In this document: positions 37,073-48,962 of the stretch, in pieces | Position numbering within the stretch: position 1 is the first letter of the stretch | How the letters are laid out: every line of letters starts with the position of its first letter | Source of the DNA: Paenibacillus sp. N3.4 | Lineage (GTDB): Bacteria; Bacillota; Bacilli; Paenibacillales; NBRC-103111 | DNA: 64,000 bases | Assembly (NCBI RefSeq): GCF_008017805.1 | Contig: NZ_VRTT01000002.1 | Coordinates: 1 to 64,000, forward strand | Direction of reading: 5' to 3' | Position numbers and translations under genes: made by a program | Notes under the pieces: generated by a model | Database searches by the model: none | Seen by the model: the letters and a program-made list of their open reading frames with translations, nothing else | Told to the model about the DNA's origin: nothing

Positions 37073-39585
37073 TTACATTAAATATTGCGGGTCAACATCG
37101 ACGCTGATCAGCAGTTTCTCCTTCGCTGAGCGCTCTTCGAACCACGTTACAGTTCGACCGACAAGCTCAGCCGCCTGATCATCCCCCCGATATTTTACCA
37201 CGCATTGGAATCGATATCTATCCTTGATTCGGGAAATCGGTGAGGCAACAGGGCCAAGCACGTCCATACTGAATACATTTTCTGAGGCTGAAGGGCTCGT
37301 AAACAAGTCCCCTTGCTCGCTCGCAAACTGCTGAGACAGTTCCTTAAGCCTTGTGACAAAAGCTTCCGCAGAGCGCACAAGAAGCGGAACCTGCTCGTGC
37401 GAGAACGTGATTAAAATCAATCGTTGATAAGGCGGATAGCCCAAATTCGCGCGAATATCCAGTTCATGATTAGCGAAGGCGACATAATCGTGCTGACTAG
37501 CACATTGTACACTGTAGTGTTCAGGTGTGTACGTCTGAACGAACACTTCGCCTAGCTTTTCATGGCGACCAGCACGACCTGCAACCTGGGTTAACAATTG
37601 AAACGTTCGTTCAGCTGAAGAAAATCCGGCAAGTTCAGCACCGTGTCCGCCGCGATAACCCCAACCAATGTCACGTCTGGGAAATCCAGTCCTTTGGCCA
37701 CCATTTGTGTGCCGAGCAGCACATCAGCTTGCTTGTCCCCGAACATTTTCAGCCACTTTTCATGCGAGCCTTTTTCGGTTGTTGTATCCACATCCATTCG
37801 GATAACACGAATGCCTGGAAAAATTTTACTAAGTTCCTCTTCTACCCGCTGCGTGCCCGTCCCAAAATGACGAATATGTTCGGATTGACAGCTCGGACAT
37901 TGCGTAACTTCACGTTCCGCGTATCCACAATAATGACAGCGCAGCATGCGCGAGCTTTGATGATAGGTAAGTGAGATATCACAATGTGGACAAGTCGAGA
38001 CGAAGCCGCATGTGCGGCACATGACGAACGTCGCATAACCGCGTCGATTCAGCAGAAGCACAGTCTGTTCCTTCTTGTTTAACCGATCTTCAATCGCTTT
38101 ATACAACGACCTGCTAAACATAGATCGATTGCCTGTCTTGAGTTCTTCCCGCATATCTACGATTTCAACTTTGGGCAGCGGTCTGCCCGCTACCCTTTCT
38201 TTCATCGTCAACAGCCGATAAGGCGGCTTTTCTCGGTCTCTCCGACGTTTTGTCTTCTCTATGCTTTCGAGCGACGGCGTTGCCGAGCCAAGTATAACGG
38301 CGGCGCCGTGCTGCTTGGCTCGCTCCACCGAGACATCCCGCGTATGATATTTAGGGCTCTCTTCCTGCTTATAGGAGGATTCATGCTCTTCATCAATAAT
38401 AATCAGGCCAATCTTCGTCAAAGGAGCAAAAATCGCTGAGCGGGCCCCAATGACCACTTTAACTTGTTTACGGGTAATTTTGCGCCATTCGTCATACCGT
38501 TCGCCGTTCGACAACCGACTATGTAGAACAGCAACCAGATCACCGAATCTGCCTTTAAATCGTTCCACCATTTGCGGTGTCAACGAAATTTCGGGAACAA
38601 GCACAATCGCTTCTTTGCCCATATCCAAACATTGCTGGATCGACTGCAAATAGACTTCCGTTTTGCCGCTTCCCGTCACCCCGTGCAGCAGGAACACCTC
38701 GTGTCGTTCCTCAACAACAGCGCTGCGAATTTCTTCAAAAACACCGCCCTGCTCCTGCGTCAAGACAAGCGGTTGTGTGCGCGCGAATGAACGGCCTGCA
38801 TAAGGGTCCCGCATCACTTCCACTTCGCGAAGTTCAATGAAACCGCGATCTGCTAAGCTTTTAACGGTACTAGCGCCGACCTCCACCGCTTCCATCAGGG
38901 CTGTGAGTCGGATGGCATGCGGATATTTGATTAAATACCTAAGCACATCCTGCTGTTTGCCCGCTCTGGCCGGTAGTCCATCCAACGCCTCTTCCAAACC
39001 GCTGCCGCCTTCCGGAGGAAATATCGTCAACGCTTTTTTCGTCGTCATGCGATCTTTAACCATTTGCACTTCGATGAGTATCCCCATACCTAGCAATTGT
39101 TTAATCAAAGATCCATCATGGACAAAACGCTCTAAAAGAACCTCCATCGTGACAGAGCCCTTCGCCTTCACAAACCCAACGATTTCTTGCAGATCTGGCA
39201 GTTCAAGCAGCGATTGATCACCCGTTTCATCACCAATTTGGATAACTCGCTCGTATTTCGCCTTGAGAGCTGCGGGCAGCATCGCTTGAAGTGCTGTAAC
39301 TTCATGGCACAAATACATGCTGCTCATCCATCTCCCCAGTCCTACCAGTTCTGCGGTCAGTGGCGGCACCAAGTCGAGTATGGTTTGGATCGGTTTGATG
39401 CGAGCAGCATCTACCTGCGTATTCTCGTGCAGCTCTACAACAAAGCCTTGCAGCAACCGAGGTCCGAAAGGCACGCTGACACGGCTTCCCACTTCTACCC
39501 ACTTGCGCAAGGAGACAGGAACTTCATAGTCGAACGCCCGGTTCGTTTGTTTCGCAGGGACATCGACGATGACTTTGGCATACAT
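37073..39585 (-). CDS. priA: primosomal replication-restart helicase PriA, one frame break
   Basis: Reloads the replicative helicase at stalled forks. About 837 residues when corrected. It shows an N-terminal DNA-binding region, Walker A in H-G-V-T-G-S-G-K-T-E, the I-I-D-E-E-H-E-S-S-Y-K box and a cysteine cluster of eight zinc ligands (CRTCG, CPHC, CHYCG, CPSC). The frame breaks at about 37619-37625, where P-D-F should run into S-S-A-E-R-T-F-Q-L-L-T-Q-V-A-G-R-A-G-R. One T is missing. Its ATG overlaps the coaBC stop by one base. The break in such a gene points to a reading error. Confidence 0.94.
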
Positions 39586-40805
39586 CAGGATTCACCCTCA
39601 TCTGGATGCAGACGATCCGCTGCCAATTCAAGCAGCCTGCGCGCTACATCGTTCTTGCTTTGTATAGGCAAAGCTTCTACAAGACCATTGCTATCATAAA
39701 TTCGCACAACATTCGTATCTCCGCTAAATCCGGCACCCGCTTGAGAGACATCGTTGCCCACGACGAAATCGCAATTTTTGCGTTTCAGCTTGTCCATCGC
39801 ATGTTCATCCAGACGTTCCGTTTCAGCTGCAAAACCGATAACAAATTGATGCGTTTTGAGCGTACCGATTTCTTGTAAAATATCTGGATTTTTGACCAGC
39901 TCCAACGTCATCGCATCGGATTTCTTTTTGATTTTTTGCTTTGCGATGGATGCCGGTCGATAATCCGCGACAGCCGCCGCTTTTATAATCAAATCATGGG
40001 TATCCAAGCGGCTCAGTACCGCCTCTCTCATATCCAATGCCGATTGTACAGGGATTAGTTCGACTCCCTCAGGTGCGGATAAAGCCGTAGGACCGGATAC
40101 CAAAGTAACTTTAGCTCCCATACGAACCGCTTCTGCGGCAATGGCATATCCCATCTTGCCCGAAGAATCATTCGTTATGTAACGCACTGGGTCAATACGC
40201 TCCACCGTCCCACCTGCCGTCACAAGTACGCGTCGTCCCTCCAAACGTGGAACTTCCGCTGTAAAATGTCGCACAATCGCCGCAACAATCTCTTCGGGTT
40301 CAGCAAGACGACCTTTGCCCACATAACCACAGGCCAGTTGTCCCTCGCCAGGCTCAATAAAGCGAACCCCTCGGTTAAGCAATGTTTGCATATTGTGCAT
40401 GACGGCCGGATTGGCATACATATGGACATTCATGGCAGGCGCCACCCAGATGGGTGCCGTAGCCGCTAGCAGCGTTGTGCTGAGCATATCGTCCCCCAGT
40501 CCCAGGGCCAACTTGCCGATGATGTTGGCCGTTGCAGGCGCAATAAGCATCAAATCAGCGCTGTCCGCCAAGTTGATATGGGATACGACAGAAGCATCTT
40601 TCTCATCAAACGTATCTACGAAAACATGATGACGAGACAACGTTTGGAACGTCAGCGGCGCTACGAATTGAACCGCCGATTCGGTCATAATGACGCGCAC
40701 CGTCGCACCAGCCTGCGTCAGTTTACTTGTAAGCGTAGCGGCCTTATAAGCAGCAATGCCTCCACATACGCCAAGCACAATTGTTTTGCCTTGCAGCACA
40801 CTCAT
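39585..40805 (-). CDS. coaBC: bifunctional phosphopantothenoylcysteine decarboxylase/synthase
   Basis: Two steps of coenzyme A synthesis in one protein. 406 residues. The N-terminal flavoprotein (CoaC) half has G-V-C-G-G-I-A-A-Y-K and the P-A-M-N active-site motif; the C-terminal CoaB half has V-T-A-G-G-T and G-Y-A-I-A. An AGGAGGATGCTGC directly before the ATG at 40805 fixes the start; the frame is open further but includes the terminator region upstream. Confidence 0.96.
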   Translation of the reverse strand: MSVLQGKTIVLGVCGGIAAYKAATLTSKLTQAGATVRVIMTESAVQFVAPLTFQTLSRHHVFVDTFDEKDASVVSHINLADSADLMLIAPATANIIGKLALGLGDDMLSTTLLAATAPIWVAPAMNVHMYANPAVMHNMQTLLNRGVRFIEPGEGQLACGYVGKGRLAEPEEIVAAIVRHFTAEVPRLEGRRVLVTAGGTVERIDPVRYITNDSSGKMGYAIAAEAVRMGAKVTLVSGPTALSAPEGVELIPVQSALDMREAVLSRLDTHDLIIKAAAVADYRPASIAKQKIKKKSDAMTLELVKNPDILQEIGTLKTHQFVIGFAAETERLDEHAMDKLKRKNCDFVVGNDVSQAGAGFSGDTNVVRIYDSNGLVEALPIQSKNDVARRLLELAADRLHPDEGES

Positions 40806-40848
40806 GCAGCATCCTCCTAGAAATACTAGCTTCGTAAGCATGGTTTGA

Positions 40849-40876
40849 GAAAAAAATAACAACCACTAGGGTTGTT
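40849..40876 (-). terminator. intrinsic terminator between rpoZ and coaBC
   Basis: On the minus strand AACAACC pairs with GGTTGTT, and the stem is followed by A and then seven T residues. It sits inside a co-directional gene run, so it may end the yicC-rpoZ message or attenuate into coaBC. Confidence 0.75.
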
Positions 40877-40889
40877 GGATAAAGCAGTT

Positions 40890-41105
40890 TTATTTCTCTG
40901 TCTCTGTGGGCTCAATTTTCTCATAGCCGATATAGTTGCCGTACAGTTCCTCTAAAGCAACTCCAACATGCTTATGGGCTTTTTGCCCTTTTAAATTTGA
41001 TTTAGCACCATCGCGCAGCGATCTTGCTCTTTTGGAAGCAGCAACAACAAGCGAGTACTTGCTATCAACGATATCGAGAAGTTTATCAATTGAAGGATAT
41101 AACAT
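40890..41105 (-). CDS. rpoZ: RNA polymerase omega subunit
   Basis: 71 residues. Helps assemble RNA polymerase. It starts MLYPSIDKLLD, with the usual S-K-Y-S-L-V-V-A-A-S-K-R-A-R motif. AGGTGA lies before the ATG, three bases after the gmk stop. The neighbour order gmk-rpoZ-coaBC is the classic one. Confidence 0.95.
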   Translation of the reverse strand: MLYPSIDKLLDIVDSKYSLVVAASKRARSLRDGAKSNLKGQKAHKHVGVALEELYGNYIGYEKIEPTETEK

Positions 41106-41107
41106 TC

Positions 41108-41746
41108 TTAATTCACCTCATCCATCCATTGTACGATTTTTGGAAACATACGATCTTTTTTGCAGTGTTCCGCTGCCAGTATGGCTTGAATTTTCGCACA
41201 TGCTGTTTCTACATGATCATTGACGATCGCATAATCATAATGCTCCATTAAACGGATTTCGTCAACAGCAACGGACATACGACTGCGAATCACTTCATCC
41301 GTTTCGGTACCACGCGTCACAATACGGTTCTCCAGTTCATCCAAAGACGGCGGAAGCAAGAAGATAAAAACACCTTCGGCAAACTTTTGTTTCACCTGCA
41401 AAGCCCCCTGGACCTCGATCTCCAGTATCACATCTCGACCGGAGCGCAGCATGTCGTCAACAAAGCGCCTTGGCGTACCGTAGAAATTACCGACATACTC
41501 AGCCCATTCCAACACTTCATCGGCCTCAATCATATGCTGGAACTGTTCACGCGTTTTGAAAAAATAGTTTACGCCGTCCACTTCACCTTGACGGGGTGAA
41601 CGGGTTGTAGCTGACACAGAGTAGACAATATCCGGGGAAATCTTACGCAGTGCCGCACAAACCGTGCCTTTGCCGACACCGGACGGACCGGATAAAACAA
41701 TCAGAATACCTCTCTCACGCTCAAGAGTGTTCGTATTACTCGTCAT
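41108..41746 (-). CDS. gmk: guanylate kinase
   Basis: Phosphorylates GMP to GDP. About 212 residues. P-loop [11 protein letters not shown], the GMP-binding T-T-R-S-P-R-Q-G-E and G-V-N-Y-F are all present. Two ATG codons are possible (41752, 41746); AAGGA lies 8 bases before the second, which I prefer. The start overlaps the end of remA. Confidence 0.96.
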   Translation of the reverse strand: MTSNTNTLERERGILIVLSGPSGVGKGTVCAALRKISPDIVYSVSATTRSPRQGEVDGVNYFFKTREQFQHMIEADEVLEWAEYVGNFYGTPRRFVDDMLRSGRDVILEIEVQGALQVKQKFAEGVFIFLLPPSLDELENRIVTRGTETDEVIRSRMSVAVDEIRLMEHYDYAIVNDHVETACAKIQAILAAEHCKKDRMFPKIVQWMDEVN

Positions 41747-41996
41747 GATCATCGTCCTTGTTGGAGAGTCGATGCGCTACCGTTTCTGGTTGTACCGCCG
41801 ACAGAATCACGTGATCACTGTCTGTAATAATAACGGCACGGGTTCTTCTACCATATGTAGCGTCAATCAGCATGTGACGATCACGCGCTTCTTGAATGAT
41901 CCTCTTGATCGGCGCCGATTCCGGGCTTACGATCGAGATAATGCGGTTCGCCGATACGATGTTCCCGAACCCGATATTAATTAATTTGATAGCCAT
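41736..41996 (-). CDS. remA: biofilm matrix regulator RemA
   Basis: A small DNA-binding protein that activates matrix and osmoprotection genes in B. subtilis. 86 residues from [12 protein letters not shown], with [12 protein letters not shown] as the family hallmark. GAGGAGG lies 8 bases before the ATG at 41996, so the 24 upstream codons of the open frame are not used. Located between yicC and gmk as usual. Confidence 0.95.
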   Translation of the reverse strand: MAIKLINIGFGNIVSANRIISIVSPESAPIKRIIQEARDRHMLIDATYGRRTRAVIITDSDHVILSAVQPETVAHRLSNKDDDHDE

Positions 41997-42030
41997 CAGG
42001 GCTTCCTCCTCGCGAAGCTTCATGCACGCT

Positions 42031-42915
42031 TCACTCGATATTCTGTATTTGTTCTCGCATCTTCTCAAGCTCTGCTTTCATCGTAATCACTCTCGCCGTC
42101 GGCTCCGAATGATTCGATTTAGAGCCAATCGTATTCACTTCACGATTCATTTCTTGAATCAGGAAGTCGAGCTTACGCCCAACAGGCTCCTGCTCAGCGA
42201 GCAGCCCTTCACATTGCTGAAAATGACTTTTTAGCCTCGTCAATTCTTCATCCACATTGCAGCGATCTGCGAAGATCGCAATTTCCGTCGCTAGACGCTG
42301 TTCGTCCACAGGGGATTGTTCCTGGAGCAGCAACTGGATTCGACTTGTCAATTTAGCTGCATATTCATGTACAACATGCGGAGCTAATGCTTCCAATTCC
42401 AGATGAATGCTCTTCAATACCCCTAGGCGTTCGCGAATGTCCTGCTCCAGAAACGCGCCTTCTCGCCGGCGCATGTCGGATAACCCCGCAACAGCCTCCT
42501 GTAAGCAGGCGCATAGCTCCTGTTCCAGCTGTTCGTCAGGTTCAACGCGTGATTCCCTCATTTGAACGAGATCAGGAAGCTTAAGTAAATCTTTGAGTCC
42601 GATCTGCTCGGCATAGCCATAGCGCTCCCTCAACTGCTCGGACGCTTGCAAATAAGCATCGGCCAAAGCAAAATCAACGGTTACGCTTTTCATGGAAGCC
42701 GCTTCACGTTCCGCGGTGACGAAGACGTCTACACGTCCTCTTTTCACGGCTTGCAGCACCGTTTTCTTCAAAGCGTCTTCAAAGACCGCCCATTCCTTAG
42801 GCATCCGTATAGACACTTCACTATACCTATGATTGACCGATTTCACATCGATAAACACCTTATACCCCGCAAAAGAACGATTCGCTTGTCCGAATCCGGT
42901 CATACTGCAAATCAT
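42031..42915 (-). CDS. yicC: YicC family endoribonuclease/stress protein
   Basis: About 294 residues. It starts [11 protein letters not shown], the family hallmark, and ends [18 protein letters not shown] with a C-terminal coiled-coil. YicC proteins are reported to be endoribonucleases; B. subtilis YloC is the counterpart. Five codons further upstream an earlier ATG is possible (42930), but the family start is at 42915. It follows yitJ closely on the same strand. Confidence 0.94.
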   Translation of the reverse strand: MICSMTGFGQANRSFAGYKVFIDVKSVNHRYSEVSIRMPKEWAVFEDALKKTVLQAVKRGRVDVFVTAEREAASMKSVTVDFALADAYLQASEQLRERYGYAEQIGLKDLLKLPDLVQMRESRVEPDEQLEQELCACLQEAVAGLSDMRRREGAFLEQDIRERLGVLKSIHLELEALAPHVVHEYAAKLTSRIQLLLQEQSPVDEQRLATEIAIFADRCNVDEELTRLKSHFQQCEGLLAEQEPVGRKLDFLIQEMNREVNTIGSKSNHSEPTARVITMKAELEKMREQIQNIE

Positions 42916-42944
42916 CCTCATCACATCCATTAACCTATTTTAAT

Positions 42945-44821
42945 TCATTTTGAAAGTGGGTACAAGTGGAAATCATGCCGATTCGACTTTTCCCAGACAT
43001 ATCTTGTCAGGTCTACACACATTTCATAAGCCAGAAATGGAGTCATCAGATAGATGCCATTGAAGTAGGCCATCGCTGTATCGAGCAGTTCTTTGGCAAT
43101 CTCAACACCTTCTGCGCGTCCTTCTGCCCCTTTAAGACCATCCATACGTGCCCTGACTTCATCAGAAAGCTTGATGCCAGGCACCTCATTATGCAATATT
43201 CCGCATTCCCTCCGCTCGCGAGTGGTGCAATGCCAAGGAAAATCGGTATATTCAGATGCTTCGTGGCTTCGTAAATTTGCTCGATGAGCTTGGCGTCATA
43301 AACAGGCTGTGTCATGACATAATCCGCGCCTGCCTCAATTTTGCGTTCCAAGCGCTGCACGGCTTTATCTAAATGTTTGACATTTGGATTAAAAGCAGCC
43401 CCGACGATGAAATTCGCTTTCTGCTTCAGCGGCTTGCCCGAGAAGGCAATACCTTCGTTAAGCTGCTTAATCATACGAATGATTTCAAAAGAAGTAAGAT
43501 CATAAACCGAGCTGGATCCCGGTAAATCGCCGAACTTGGCGGGATCGCCGGTAACGGCCAGCACATGGTCGATGCCAAGCGCGTGAAGCCCCATCAGATG
43601 AGACTGCGTCCCAATCATGTTGCGGTCGCGGCACGCGATATGAATAAGCGGACGCGCGCCCAGCTTGTCTTGCACGAGATATCCCAGGGCAAGGTTGCTC
43701 ATGCGCGTTACCGCCAATGAATTGTCGGCCATCGTAATCGCGTCGACATGGGCGTCCTGCAGGGCTTTGGACCCCTGCATAAATTTCTCAATGTCGAGAT
43801 CCTTCGGAGGATCCAACTCGACAATCACGGTTTTGCGCTGCTTCACGATGTCCAGCAGCGTGGGCTTAACGGCCTGCGGCGCAGGCTTCGCTGGCGCAGG
43901 CTCCTTCACGCGCACCGCAGAAGCGTGCGCAGCATCCGTACCCGGCGCAGCCGGGACGTAGCCGCTAAGCGCTTTTGCCACAGCGGCGATATGCTCCGGC
44001 GTCGTGCCGCAGCAGCCGCCGATGATACGCGCGCCAAGATCAGCGAAGCGCAGCGCGCTCTCGGCGAAGTACTCCGGCGTCGCCGTGTAACTGTAGTGCC
44101 CGTCCACGTAGTCGGGCAGTCCAGCGTTCGGAAACGCGGAGAATGGCACGCCGTCAAGCGGAGTCAGTTTCTCCATCGAACGGAGAATCCCATTCGGGCC
44201 TACACGGCAGTTGAAGCCAATGACATCAGCGCCTTCATCTCGTAACCTCAGAAACGCTTCTTGCAGCGGGACACCGTCTTGCGTGCTCCCCGTTCCTTCG
44301 TTAGCAAACTGACAAATGACGGGAAGCTGGCTCATGCTGCGGATGATGCGAAGCGCCAGCTGCAGCTCCTCCAAATCATAGAAGGTCTCCAGTAAAAGCC
44401 CGTCCACCGGACAATCAAGAAGAATGCTGATCTGCTCCCGCAGCGACGCCTCGACATCCACTGTGCGAACGTTTTTGCGTTTGCCTGCGCGAATGGAACC
44501 AATGGCTCCCACGACATAAGCCTCGTCACCTACGGCTTTCCTCGCCAGCTCCACGCCAGCTCGGTTAATGGCTTCCACATCGCCTTCGAGCCCGTATTTC
44601 GACAATTTTTCGCGATTGGCCGAAAACGTATTCGTTTCAATAAGACGAGCACCTGCCTCAAAATAGCGGCGGTGCACGTCAGCGACCGTTTCCGGTCGAA
44701 GCAAATTTAATTCTTCATAGGAAATGCCGACGGGAAACCCCATCTGATATAAATAAGTCCCCATAGCGCCATCACCGGTCAAAATGTCCCGCTGCAGCGC
44801 CGATCGAAGATCCAATTTCAT
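42945..44821 (-). CDS. yitJ: bifunctional homocysteine S-methyltransferase / methylene-THF reductase (YitJ-like), one frame break
   Basis: About 625 residues after correction. The N-terminal homocysteine methyltransferase half has D-G-A-M-G-T-Y-L, G-F-N-C-R-V and the zinc pair I-I-G-G-C-C-G-T-T-P. The C-terminal half (after about 320) is a MetF-like reductase with ELDPPKD, C-R-D-R-N and V-T-Q-P-V-Y-D. The frame breaks near 43196: N-A-E-Y should continue L-H-N-E-V-P-G. One T is missing. No S-box riboswitch was seen upstream, unlike many methionine genes of this group. It may form the promoter-proximal part of the yicC operon. Confidence 0.93.
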
Positions 44822-44925
44822 AATAAACTCCCCACCTACTAAAAAATGTAGTTATACTGTATCACAAATCAAGGGAGATATTAAGACAAACGTTTATCAA
44901 TAATTCTGATACGTTAGGGTTTCTC

Positions 44926-45758
44926 TTAGTCAACCGTTCCCTTGAACACTTCTTCTGCCGGTCCAGTCATATATACGTGGTTGTCTTGCTCGTTCCATTC
45001 GATGAACAGATCGCCGCCTTTGAGCGAGACCGTTGCTTCGCGGTCCGTCAAGCCATTCAATACGGAAGATACGAGTGTCGCGCAGGCTCCGGTTCCGCAT
45101 GCCAGCGTTGGGCCCGCTCCTCGTTCCCACACACGCATATCGGTGTATGCACGATTTTTGACCGTGACGAATTCCACATTAATTTTTCGCGGGAATAAAG
45201 GATGAACTTCCAGTTTAGGTCCCCAAACAGCTAAGTCAAAGTGAACAGCATCATCGACATAAATCACACAATGCGGGTTCCCCATGGAAACAGCGGTGAA
45301 ACGGAATTCTTTGCCGTCCACTTCGATCGGATGATTAATGACTTGCGCTTCATCGATCGTTGTCGGCACTTGCAAGCCATTTAAAATCGGTTGCCCCATA
45401 TCTACACGTACAGTCACAACTTTACCTTCTTGTACGTTAAGCTGCACTTTTTGCACGCCTGCGCCTAATGTCTCAACGGTAATCTCTTCTTTATCGATCA
45501 GTTTATGATCATATACATATTTGGAAACGCAACGAATCGCATTACCGCATTGTTCAGCCTCAGAACCATCCGAATTGATGATGCGCATTTTGAAATCTGC
45601 TTGCTCGGAAGGAAGAATATATACTAAGCCATCGGCTCCAATTCCAAAAAACGATTACACAGTTGAATCGCCAGTTGATCCACACCCGCAGGAAGTTCTT
45701 TTTCACCGGCTACCACGATAAAATCATTACCTAATCCATGCATTTTCGTAAAATTCAT
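44926..45758 (-). CDS. dapF: diaminopimelate epimerase, one frame break
   Basis: Converts LL- to meso-diaminopimelate for peptidoglycan and lysine. 277 residues when corrected. The start MNFTKMHGLGNDF with AGGAGTG upstream is clear. The two catalytic cysteines lie in E-Q-C-G-N-A-I-R-C and A-C-G-T-G-A-C-A-T. The reading breaks in an A/T run at 45645-45651, where N-R-F should continue F-G-I-G-A-D-G-L. One T (coding strand) is missing. The gene should be essential, so this break is very probably a sequencing error. Confidence 0.94.
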
Positions 45759-45930
45759 TGTAAATAGCACTCCTATAAATGTGTTTTAGCCACTATCATA
45801 GCGTAAAAGTTGTTCTATGCATAGTCTAAATATACCGCAATTGCGAATAACGATCTTGATCAAAAGCAGAGTGCCTTCAGAAGGATCATCTGTGCAAACG
45901 CTAACTATTGTGGAAGGCAACCTATACGCC

Positions 45931-45952
45931 AAAAAGCCGCCAAACGGCAGCT
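45931..45952 (-). terminator. probable terminator after the Ca2+ ATPase gene
   Basis: On the minus strand GCCG and CGGC flank a short loop and run into five T residues. The stem is short but GC-rich and lies 35 bases past the stop. Confidence 0.55.
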
Positions 45953-45986
45953 CTCTGCAAGTACTCATTTCCATAACGTATCTATG

Positions 45987-48779
45987 TTATCTAAAGCTGG
46001 GCTTCGAATTATAAGGAACCGAACGTGAGCGCTTGTTTCGTTTAGGTGACAGCACACTGCCAAGTCCCATTAAGAATGTCGGGATGCCTGCGGCAATCAA
46101 AACAAGAATCCAGTCTTTCCACCCCAGAGGAACCGTTTTGAAAATGGGTCTTAGCTCATCGACGTACATGACGGCTAACATCAGAACCAGCGACGACAGG
46201 ACAGCGAGCACAAGATAACGATTTTGCAGCGGATTGCGGTGGAAAATGGAACGTGAACTGCGGCAATCGAATACGTGAATGAGCTGTGCCATAACCAATG
46301 TGGCAAAAGCGATGCTTTGTGCTTTGAGCAAATTGTCCGCATCACTGGGGTTGCCTCTGAAAACAAGCCAGAATGCACCTAATGTGCATATGCCAATCAA
46401 AATGCCTCGAGAAATAATTTTCCAGCCTAATCGTCTGGCAAAAATGCTCTCCTTCGAGCTGCGTGGCTTATGCTGCATTAAATCCTTCTCGGCCTGATCA
46501 ACACCCAGCGCCATAGCCGGAAGTCCGTCCGTGACCAAGTTGACCCAGAGAATTTGGATGGGAACAAGAGGTAAAGGCAGTCCAGCCATCATGGCAATGA
46601 ACATCGTCATAATTTCACCCACGTTGGATGCCAGCAAATAACGGATGAATTTGCGAATATTTTCATAAATATTACGGCCTTCTTCGATGGCAGCCACGAT
46701 GGTGGAGAAGTTGTCATCACTGAGAATCAAAGAAGAAGCTTCCTTCGATACATCTGTACCGGTAATGCCCATGGCGATACCGATGTCTGCTGCTTTAATT
46801 GCGGGTGCATCGTTAACCCCATCCCCCGTCATCGCGACAACATGTCCTTTGCGCTGCAAAGCTTTGACGATACGCAGCTTATGCTCAGGGGAAACTCTGG
46901 CATACACATAGGTATCTTCGACTTTGGCATCAAGTTCATCATCGGATAGCTGCCCAATTTGCTGCCCGTTCATGCTAATCCCGTTGGCCGGAATCATCCC
47001 CAGCTGTTTGGCGATCGCTTCTGCCGTTGTCTGATGATCTCCAGTAATCATCACGGTTCTGATTCCTGCTTTGCGGCACTTGGAAATCGCTTCGCGAACT
47101 TCCTTGCGTGGTGGATCGATCATCCCCGTTAACCCGACGAACACAAGGTTGTTTTCCACGTCCTCACATTCGTCGTAGCTCTCGTTGCTTTTCAAATCTC
47201 TGTAAGCAAGTCCCAATACACGCAAGGCGGATTTGGCCATGCCTTCGTTTGCGGAGATAACCTTCTGCTTGAGCGTAGGCGTGAAAGGGATGACTTTACC
47301 ATCCCACAGAATGTAATTGCAGTGCTGCAGCAGCATGTCAGGCGCACCTTTCGTGCACGCCAAACGTCCACCCTCATGAGCAACGAGTACCGACATGCGT
47401 TTACGATCAGAATCAAAAGGGAACTCAGCAATACGTTGGAAGTGTCCGCCCAGCGATTGTTGCGTAATCCCGCTTTTAGCGCTTAATACAACCAGTGCCC
47501 CTTCTGTTGGATCGCCTTTTATGTTCCATACAGAGGCAGCTCCCTCATCCTTGTTTTCCTTACTCTTCTTCCTTCTGTGTTCTTGCTGCTCCTCATACAA
47601 AGTCGCATTGTTGCACAGAACGGATACTTGAAGCAGCCTGCCCAGCATCGGATTTTTGTGAGGATCAGCCTTTTGTCCATTCACCTGAATGTCGCCTGAA
47701 GGTGTATAGCCGTCTCCAGTCACTTCCAGCACTTCACCGCCTACCCACAAGTGAGTAACGGTCATTTTATTCTGAGTTAACGTTCCCGTTTTATCAGAAC
47801 AAATCACCGAAGCGCACCCAAGTGTCTCTACAGAAGGCAGCTTCCGAACGATCGCTTTACGCTTAATCATGCGCTGCACGCCAAGTGCGAGCGCAATCGT
47901 TACAATAGCTGGGAGCCCTTCTGGAATGGCTGCCACGGCTAAGCTGACTCCTGCCAGGAACATCGCATAAGGCGGTTGTCCATGCATAATACCTGCGACA
48001 ACAACAAGTACGGTAAGCGCAATGGCCACGATAATCAAGATTTTACCGAGCTGCTCCAGACGATGCTGCAGCGGCGTTTCCATCGATTCTGTGTTTTGAA
48101 TGAGGTCTGCAATCTTGCCCATCTCTGTATTCATGCCCGTACGAACAACGATCGCTTTAGCCGTTCCACGAGCTACCATCGTACCCATGAAGCCCAGATT
48201 GCGTTGATCTCCGAGCGGAACTTCATCATGTGGAATGGCTGCAATGATTTTCCCGATAGCTACCGACTCACCCGTTAGGGCAGATTCCTCGATATACACA
48301 CCATTGGTTTCCAAAAACCTGACATCTGCAGGAATACGGTCTCCGCTTTCGAGCAAAATAATATCGCCACGGACCAGTTCGCGAGCCGGTATTTGATGGA
48401 CTGCGCCCTCTCTCCACACGTTCGCATTCGGGGCCGACAATTCTTTCAGTGCGCGCAAGGAGCGCTCGGCGCGGAATTCCTGTACAAAGCCAAGCACACC
48501 GTTCATCACAATTATGATCACAATCGTAATTGCATCCAAGTATTCGCCAAGCAAACCAGAAATTAACGTAGCCCCTAATAAGACTAATACCATGAAATCT
48601 TTGAATTGATTCAATAACAGTGTAATCGGAGATACCCGTTGCCCTTCTGAAAGTTCATTCTTCCCTTCTTCCTCTTGCCGCTTCAAGGCTTCCTCCCAGG
48701 GCAATCCTTGCTGCATGCTCACCTGTTGAGACTGCAAGACTTCCTCCGACGTCAACTGGTACCACTTGTTCTCACTCAT
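45987..48779 (-). CDS. yloB: P-type Ca2+-transporting ATPase (YloB-like)
   Basis: 930 residues. A cation-pumping P2A ATPase of the SERCA type. It has an N-terminal actuator domain with L-T-G-E-S, a phosphorylation site [11 protein letters not shown], a nucleotide domain with K-G-A-P-D, the hinge [10 protein letters not shown] and about ten membrane segments. A-I-P-E-G-L-P in segment 4 is the usual ion-binding motif. B. subtilis YloB lies at the same place and contributes to spore calcium. The middle nucleotide domain carries a charged insert (K-K-S-K-E-N-K-D-E). Confidence 0.95.
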   Translation of the reverse strand: MSENKWYQLTSEEVLQSQQVSMQQGLPWEEALKRQEEEGKNELSEGQRVSPITLLLNQFKDFMVLVLLGATLISGLLGEYLDAITIVIIIVMNGVLGFVQEFRAERSLRALKELSAPNANVWREGAVHQIPARELVRGDIILLESGDRIPADVRFLETNGVYIEESALTGESVAIGKIIAAIPHDEVPLGDQRNLGFMGTMVARGTAKAIVVRTGMNTEMGKIADLIQNTESMETPLQHRLEQLGKILIIVAIALTVLVVVAGIMHGQPPYAMFLAGVSLAVAAIPEGLPAIVTIALALGVQRMIKRKAIVRKLPSVETLGCASVICSDKTGTLTQNKMTVTHLWVGGEVLEVTGDGYTPSGDIQVNGQKADPHKNPMLGRLLQVSVLCNNATLYEEQQEHRRKKSKENKDEGAASVWNIKGDPTEGALVVLSAKSGITQQSLGGHFQRIAEFPFDSDRKRMSVLVAHEGGRLACTKGAPDMLLQHCNYILWDGKVIPFTPTLKQKVISANEGMAKSALRVLGLAYRDLKSNESYDECEDVENNLVFVGLTGMIDPPRKEVREAISKCRKAGIRTVMITGDHQTTAEAIAKQLGMIPANGISMNGQQIGQLSDDELDAKVEDTYVYARVSPEHKLRIVKALQRKGHVVAMTGDGVNDAPAIKAADIGIAMGITGTDVSKEASSLILSDDNFSTIVAAIEEGRNIYENIRKFIRYLLASNVGEIMTMFIAMMAGLPLPLVPIQILWVNLVTDGLPAMALGVDQAEKDLMQHKPRSSKESIFARRLGWKIISRGILIGICTLGAFWLVFRGNPSDADNLLKAQSIAFATLVMAQLIHVFDCRSSRSIFHRNPLQNRYLVLAVLSSLVLMLAVMYVDELRPIFKTVPLGWKDWILVLIAAGIPTFLMGLGSVLSPKRNKRSRSVPYNSKPSFR

Positions 48780-48962
48780 CCGCCCTTCTCCCTCCTACTT
48801 CCCACTTGATCTTGCCTCTCACTCATACGTAAATGTATTCAGACAAGCCGGAAAATATCCCTGAAAACATCTTTCCTAGCGAACAGCCCTTAAGTTTTTG
48901 TGAAAAGTATGTCATCATAGAGGTTAGCAAAGTTTTCTAACTAGAATGGAGTTGTATGTATC

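Noticed and set aside
45786-46014. Small open frames on both strands between the Ca2+ ATPase and dapF
   Set aside because: They run through the probable ATPase terminator, have poor start signals and resemble no family.
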